From Adenophora triphylla var. japonica (lineage: Eukaryota > Streptophyta > Magnoliopsida > Asterales > Campanulaceae), in assembly GCA_022495995.1 (NCBI GenBank), contig JAFEMH010000733.1, forward strand, positions 577,953 to 641,952: DNA of 64,000 bases, read 5' to 3'. The number at the start of each line of letters is the position of its first letter. Position 1 is the stretch's first letter. The notes beneath the pieces were generated by a model, which saw only the letters and a program-made list of their open reading frames with translations, had not been told where the DNA came from and ran no database searches. The translations under genes and the position numbers were made by a program. Positions 58,251 to 64,000 of the stretch are shown one piece after another.

Positions 58251-59700
58251 GGTTCGGATCGTGATCTACCACTTCGGCGAGGAACTTGTGCATCTTGAAC
58301 CGGTTCCACAACGGTTTGTGAACTTGGTTCAGTTTCTACCATTGGTTCAATGTTGTTTTCGGGTTCTCGAACTTCTTCGAGATCTATTTTACTCCCATTG
58401 GTTCCTTTGCGAAGAAACTCCTTTTCTAAGAAAGTACCATTTCGAGCAACAAACACTTTGTTCTCGTTTCGGTTGTAGAAATAGTATCCTTTGGTTTCCT
58501 TAGGATATCCCACAAAAACACATTTATCAGATTTAGGTGCTAGCTTGTCGAAAGTTAACTTCTTGACATATGCATCACAACCCCAAATCTTCATGAAAGA
58601 CAAACTAGGTTTTCTTCCATGCCACATCTCATATGGGGTCTTTTGAACCGATTTGGTAGGAACTCTGTTTATAGTGAAAGCAGCAGTTTCTAGTGCATGT
58701 CCCCAAAAGGATAAAGGAAGCTCAACTTGACTCATCATAGAACGAACCATGTCCAACAAAGTTCTATTCCTCCTTTCAGACACACCATTCCATTGTGGTG
58801 TTCCGGGTGGAGAGAGTTCTGAAACGATTCCACAACTCTTAAGATGACTGTCAAATTCTTGGCTCAAATATTCACCACCTCGATCGGATCGAAGTACCTT
58901 AATAGTTTTGCCAAGTTGATTTTGCACCTCATTTTGAAATATTCGAAATATCTCAAACGATTCACTCTTATGTTTCATTAGATAAACATATCCAAATCTA
59001 CTATAATCATCAGTGAATGTTATGAAGTACCGAAATCCTCCCTAGCATCGCTACTCATAGGCCCACATACATCGGTATGTATGAGTCCTAATAAGTCGCC
59101 CGCCCTTTCACCGGTTTTGGTAAATGGGTCCTTGGTCATCTTGCCAAGTAAACAAGATTCGCATGTCTCATATGATTCATAATCATGTGAGTCCAAAAAT
59201 CCATCTTTGTGGAGTTTAGAAATGCGTTTCTCGTTTATATGGCCAAGACGACAATGCCATAAGTAAGTGTGGTTTACATCATTGGGTTTAGATTTCTTGT
59301 TAATGTTATAGACATCATTATCGCGATTTTCAACATCAAGAATATAAAGGCCATTGAATGAAATAGCAGTACAATAATGCATATCACTCTTGTAAATAGA
59401 AAATTTCTTATCACATATAAGAAAATTAAAACCTTCATTATCCAAACATGAAATCGAAATAATATTCCTACTTAAAGCTGGAACGTAATAACAATTGTTC
59501 AAAACAAGTATTAGTCCACTAGGTAAAGTAACTTCATAAGTTCCTACGGCTAATGCAACAACTCTTGCTCCATTCCCCACACGTAGGTCCACTTCACCTT
59601 CCTTAAGCATCCTTCTGTTCTTTAGACCCTGCACATTTAAACAAATGTGAGTTCCACATCCGGTATCCAATACCCAAGAACTAGAAGTAGATAGGAATAT
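58251..59700 (-). pseudogene. element E protease and integrase
   Basis: Protease active site VLDTGCGTHICLN at about 59.67 kb. The pre-integrase zinc domain (YLWHCRLGHINEKRI...CESCLLGKM) follows. The integrase core is split by a frameshift near 59.0 kb: the first acidic residue lies in LIHTDVCGPM, the other two in RSDRGGEY and NGVSERRNRT. The C-terminal part has the copia KLAPKSDKCVFVGY signature and an acidic linker to RT. Confidence 0.87.
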
Positions 59701-60587
59701 ATCTATAACAAAGATACCTGAAGTTGAAGCAACTCCTTTGCTCTTCTTCAGTGCTTCCTTGTATTTTGCGCAATTTCTCCTCCAATGTCCAATCTCATTG
59801 CAATGGAAGCAGATTGCGTCCTCTTGGGACTTAGGCTTAGCCTCTTTAGGCTTGGAGCCCTCTTTGGGCTTGGCAACCTTTGCCTTAGGATTAGCAACCT
59901 TTGCTTTTCCTTTACCCTTGAACCCTTTCCCCTTGTTAACCATTAGCACTTGATCGGTCTTCTTCTCGACAATACTGGTTTCCGCAGTAGTCAACATTTG
60001 AACTAACTCGGAAGGTTTCTATTCATTCCACCCATGTTATAAAGTGCATTATGAAATGACTAAAACTTTTAGGTAATGAATTCAGGATTATGTCGGTAGC
60101 CAACTCTTGGCTAATTGGAAAACCGAGCCTTTCAAGATGCTCAATGTGGCCCCTTTAACTTGAGAGCATGGGGACCAACAGCCTTGTCCTTCACTCATCT
60201 TGCATGAGGTCAAGGATGCAACCGTGTTGTACCTTTCTTGCCTAGCTTGAATTTGGAACATTTCCATCAGCCCGATTGTTTAAGTCGACCGTCCCCAAGT
60301 GCTCAAGATTCTTCGAAGACTTTTGCACATGGCGGAGAGCATAAGGCAACTAACATCTGTAGAGTCACGCTTGTGCTTCGTATATTGTTCCCTTATTGCC
60401 CTAGCAGATTGGCAAAGACGAGGGTTCGGGTGGAATAGGTTCGGTGAGAACGTACAGTTTCTCCTCTTGTTTGAGAACAATTCTCAAAACTACGGATCCA
60501 ATCCATATAGTTTGTACCATTCTCTTCCAACTTTTTCCTTCTCAAGGACGGATCGCAAAGTGAAAAGTGATTATTGTTTGATGCCAT
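59701..60587 (-). pseudogene. element E gag
   Basis: Starts at 60587 with the familiar copia gag opening MASNNNHFS...NYMDWIRSFE, then breaks into several frames between 60.0 and 60.4 kb. The C-terminal part (59997 down) is Lys/Pro-rich with a single zinc knuckle, CFHCNEIGHWRRNC, at about 59.81 kb. The middle, which forms the capsid, is too degraded to read as one frame. Confidence 0.78.
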
Positions 60588-61400
60588 TTATTCTACAAAA
60601 AGATATACATAAAATATGAACACATATAAGTAAACATATCATATGAGAAGTATAGTGCATTTAAATAAATGCTCCCACTAAATTATACACCTTCAAATGC
60701 AAATAAGCATAATATACATTTAATGGGCTAAGATCCAACTTTAATTCAATTTCAAGTTTGCTATGGCAAACCGCTCAAAATTAAATTAATTAGGTAGAAA
60801 ACATCAATCATATCACATATATGACTCTTAGATCTTTTATGAGATCAATTCAAGACATCATATGTCTAGGCATATTTTAATCTCATCTTATGCCTTGGGT
60901 CCAAAACCATTTTGATAACCCAATTAAAACGTATGGATTTCCTTTAAATTGTTCTGAGCAAACTGCTTCTTGAACTCCACTGCGCAACTATCAAGGTCTC
61001 AAGTGTTTCATGCTCTGCATAAAGAACTTAAAAGTTTGAAGGTCTTTAAACAATCATGAAAGTGTTCCAAATCACAAGAACAACCAACCTCATGAAGATG
61101 TTCCCGGCCTCAAGAACCATTACATCTTCCCAAACGTTGGCTTCCTATATTGAATTCATTACCTAGTTTTGTCATTTCATAATGCACTTAATGAATAAAC
61201 CTTTAAGTTCAAATGTGACTTTCAAAACCAATCAAGATCAAAATCAACAAAATTTAACAAGAAGATTCAATAAAAAGCAATCATAATCTAAGATAAAAGC
61301 AAAGCTAAGCCAATCCCAAAAACATGCATATTAATTACATGAAAAACACAATCAAGGAAGCAAAGAAGAAGAAATTATTTCTTTGTATAGATATATTATC
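60588..61400 (-). other. leader of element E and unassigned AT-rich sequence
   Basis: No gene. It may be the untranslated leader upstream of gag; I find neither primer site nor LTR end in it. Confidence 0.4.
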
Positions 61401-61499
61401 TCGTTCTTATAATGAATTGTTTGTGCGCTGAAAATGTAAAGGAAATGATACGTGTGAAATGAGCATATGCATGCCGTAAATGGCTCTTTTTCCTAATTG

Positions 61500-64000
61500 T
61501 TTTGAACAATTAATCAAACAATTATTTATGTTTGAATGAAGGTTTTAATTTTCATATATACGATTTTGCATTTGTTTATATTCTTGATGTTGAAAAATCG
61601 CTAATGTGTCTTACAAAAATCTAAACATGTAAACAACTTACTTATTTCTTATATACGAACTTCTAAACTCCATGGATGACTGTTTATGAATCATGGGTAT
61701 GCGATCTTGTTTAATAAGCATTACAAAACATCCTTCATACTGATATATGATGAATCTATGAGATAGAATTTACTCATAACATTGTGATATTGCGATATGT
61801 TTATCTAATGAAGATCGTTTGATATTAAATATTCAAATGAGTCAACTTGGCAAAACTATTAAGGTGGACCGAGCGAATTGTGAGTCGTTCTTTGACTCAC
61901 ACGAGAACACATGGTATTGAAAGAGATAAACTTGGAATTTGTTATGAAGTCAGTTCTTTATCCTTTTGAGACATGCACAAAGCTTTCTATAGAGTTTATT
62001 ACATGGAAGACCTAGTTTATCTTTCATGAATGAGTTTATGTCATATGTCAAGCTATTAAAACAATGTGTTTTTGTGATCTAAGAGGAAGTTTCTGGCCCA
62101 GCAAACTGTTTGTTGCTAATATTTTCTTTCTTCAAGGAGTGATGGTATGATCTCGAAGAACAAACAGCAACATTATGGTAAACACCAAGTTCAGTGTGAC
62201 TTAAATATTCGATGTGATCTCCATCGGACATCGTCAGAAAGTGATGAAGTATGTAAAAATGATACTTGCTATCAGCGATTCCCCATACTGAAGTCATTTA
62301 TCCATGGTGATAATCAAGTTTGAACAATCCACCGAATGACCATCAAATGTGAGAAGCTATGAATAAGTCACACTATGGCTAAGTATCGATTCATTTGATG
62401 AACCTTTTGATATCTTAAGTCTATTAGAATTACTTGCTAGCCGCATATTATGACTATGAATATGAAATGTCAACCAATTACAATGTATACATGATACAAT
62501 AAGTAATTACAAGTAAATAAATCCATTTATGGATGACAATGAATTATCTCATTTTGATGAAGCATCAGGATCCGGATGAACTGTATACAAAGAAATTAGC
62601 GTAGCATAAAGTGTTGTATGAACGTTTTAACATCAAAATCTTGATTAGTGCCAATGAAGTGGGCGGATATTTGGTATCATCTATAATAGATCAAGGGATG
62701 ATTGATTTTAAGTCAAAGTACTACATTGACAAAGTCCTTAATTCAAATGAAATTCTAAAAAGTTTATAATGTTCTGTGTCTCTTAGCAGAATCAACAATA
62801 ATGATGGCCGAAAACTCTTCGGCATATCTATCATGTATGCTATGTTATGTACTTGACCGATCTTTACGATAGCAGTGTACAAAATGCCTTGAGTACTCGA
62901 AGAACTAAGGATCTGGAGAATGGAAGAAATGCATGTGCTCCGGCAAACTATTTTTGATGCGTCTTTATAGCTAGGAAAAGTTCATATCAGCGTTGCGACT
63001 GAAGCGTTTGATCAGAGTTCTGGATTTGTGTTCAATCGAGATCTGAACTCTTGATTTGGTGCCAACAAGAACCGATCTGATACTGCATCCGGCGTTTCCC
63101 TCCTGAATTGTGAAAGGGAACTATGCGTATGACGTGGCTGACAACTCTCTCAAGCTAAACATGATGGTCATGTTAGGTCGTTGTCAGGTGAGATGGGACT
63201 GCTAGCTTCTGTTGATAGACATGTGTTGACATTATTATTATATGAATGTTTATTTGATTATTATATGTTTGTATATTTGTTTATAATAATCTTCCTAAGA
63301 TTAAGAGAATAAATTAGTATAATTGTCATGGATGTGAACGAGATATTATATGGGTACTTGTTAAGGTTGACCATGAATTTATGTAATGTCAGCATACTTA
63401 AATGACGTCATTTATTTCTAGACACGAGACTATCATAACCTTACATATGATAAAGCCATGTTTGGGTCAAGATATCGCGATATCCATGGTGTCCGGTAGA
63501 TAAGGATTTGTCGAAGAATTTGTGAAGATGTTATGCTTGGGTTCGATGAAGTGACAATGATGAAAGATATGGCACATCTCAGAATCAGAAAGCTTTGTCG
63601 AGTCGACATGGACCATGACGTTAAGGGTAAAAATTCAAGCGTGAACGATTGAGTAATAGGTCATCGTATGTCTTGAGGTGAGATCTCGACATGTGTAAGA
63701 GGTCATAGAATGACGTGAAAGAAATGATTGAAGAAGGGCGCCCAGTTGCGCGACATATCAAGCCATACATATCTCGCTACTTTAGGCTGGAGGTATTTAG
63801 CCCGGGGTGGACAGCACTAGTCGTAAATTCTCATTCTTCAGGTTGAATGTCGACAAGCAGATCATTGAGGTGAATACCGAAGTCTTATTCTTAGAAGACA
63901 CAGAGTTCAAGAGATGAGCGGAAAGGTCAGCCTCCGCCTCAAAGAAAAACGGGTTGAACGGAAATAGAAAGATCAGACGTGTGTGTGCGAGTGTCCAGGA
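61500..64000 (+). mobile_element. element E2: strongly decayed, 5'-truncated relative of E in inverted orientation
   Basis: The plus strand follows E's minus-strand order with many small deletions: TTTATATTCTTGATGTTG and GAATCATGGGTATGCGATCTT (pre-integrase, 61.57-61.71 kb), GGCAAAACTATTAAGGTGGA (integrase, 61.85 kb), GCCGCATATTATGACTATGA (RT, 62.44 kb), GTATGCTATGTTATGTAC (RT end, 62.83 kb), and CATGATGGTCATGTTAGGTC just before the LTR. No frame survives. The copy starts within the protease/pre-integrase region and its 3' LTR runs off the window. Confidence 0.75.
63212..64000 (+). repeat. element E2 3' LTR, cut by window end
   Basis: Starts TGTTGATAGACATGTGTTG after a GATGGGACTGC purine stretch. 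ATTATTATATGAATG and GACACGAGACTATCATAACC match the reverse of E's LTR. A remnant of E's CGCG repeat, TTGCGCGACATATCAAGCC, lies near 63747. Confidence 0.72.

Larger units (their letters stand above)
55224..61400 (-). mobile_element. element E: Ty1/copia retrotransposon, inserted in D
   Basis: Minus-strand gag, protease, integrase, RT and RNase H followed by a purine tract and 3' LTR. RT phrases (GCKWVFKKKTDMDGK, IWQMDVKTAFLNGK) point to the Tork/TAR side of copia rather than SIRE. Several frameshifts break the polyprotein. No 5' LTR or tRNA-iMet primer site is visible up to the inverted relative E2, so the 5' end is lost or unrecognisable; its edge is approximate. Confidence 0.82.

Overview
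The window is repeat-dominated plant nuclear DNA, probably from a eudicot. It holds no recognisable housekeeping gene, tRNA or rRNA. The plant origin rests on Tat/Ogre-type Ty3/gypsy elements with a second RNase H, Ty1/copia elements, a plant mobile domain gene with GT-AG introns, and primer binding sites matching plant tRNA-Arg and tRNA-iMet.

Layout. Positions 1-1325 are a broken Ty3/gypsy gag. Positions 1745-7789 are a tandem array (about 171 bp per unit) that reverses direction near 5.7 kb, forming a large inverted repeat. From 7790 to about 40.25 kb lies element A, a SIRE-like copia element on the minus strand. It has one LTR, a broken RT/RNase H, and a long spliced env-like gene with its own TATA box. 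The env-like gene is split by element B (12409-36477), a Tat/Ogre-type gypsy element with 2859-bp LTRs, a tRNA-Arg primer site, several tandem arrays and one unfamiliar ORF, but no pol. B's right LTR is split by element C (26294-34737), a non-autonomous element with 2.86-kb LTRs, a TAACG target duplication and a tRNA-iMet primer site. A's pol is cut at 40.25 kb by element D, a minus-strand Tat element (LTR 40250-41998; INT, second RNase H, RT/RNase H and protease at 49.5-54.6 kb). Between its integrase and 3' LTR, D carries two plus-strand genes: a four-exon plant mobile domain gene (44114-47133) and a DUF7745-like gene (47597-49109). D is interrupted at 55224 by copia element E (minus strand). 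E is followed by a much older, inverted, 5'-truncated relative, E2 (plus strand, about 61.5 kb to the window end).

The nesting gives relative ages: A is older than B and D, B older than C, D older than E. LTR comparison by eye agrees (B about 1.8% divergent, C about 0.9%).

The most unusual signals are regulatory. (1) A 12-bp palindrome, ATCCGCGCGGAT, sits 20-23 bp upstream of a TATA-like box in D's LTR and, in near-identical form, in front of both antisense genes inside D. (2) A different CGCG palindrome, TGTCRCGYGACATA, arranged as an inverted repeat upstream of a TATA-like box, is shared by gypsy element B and copia element E. (3) Element A carries about 50 copies of GCGGTT on one strand and about one on the other, spread over LTR, UTR, intron and coding sequence. 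(4) The LTRs of B and D contain an internal copy of the first 11 nt of the tRNA-Arg primer site.
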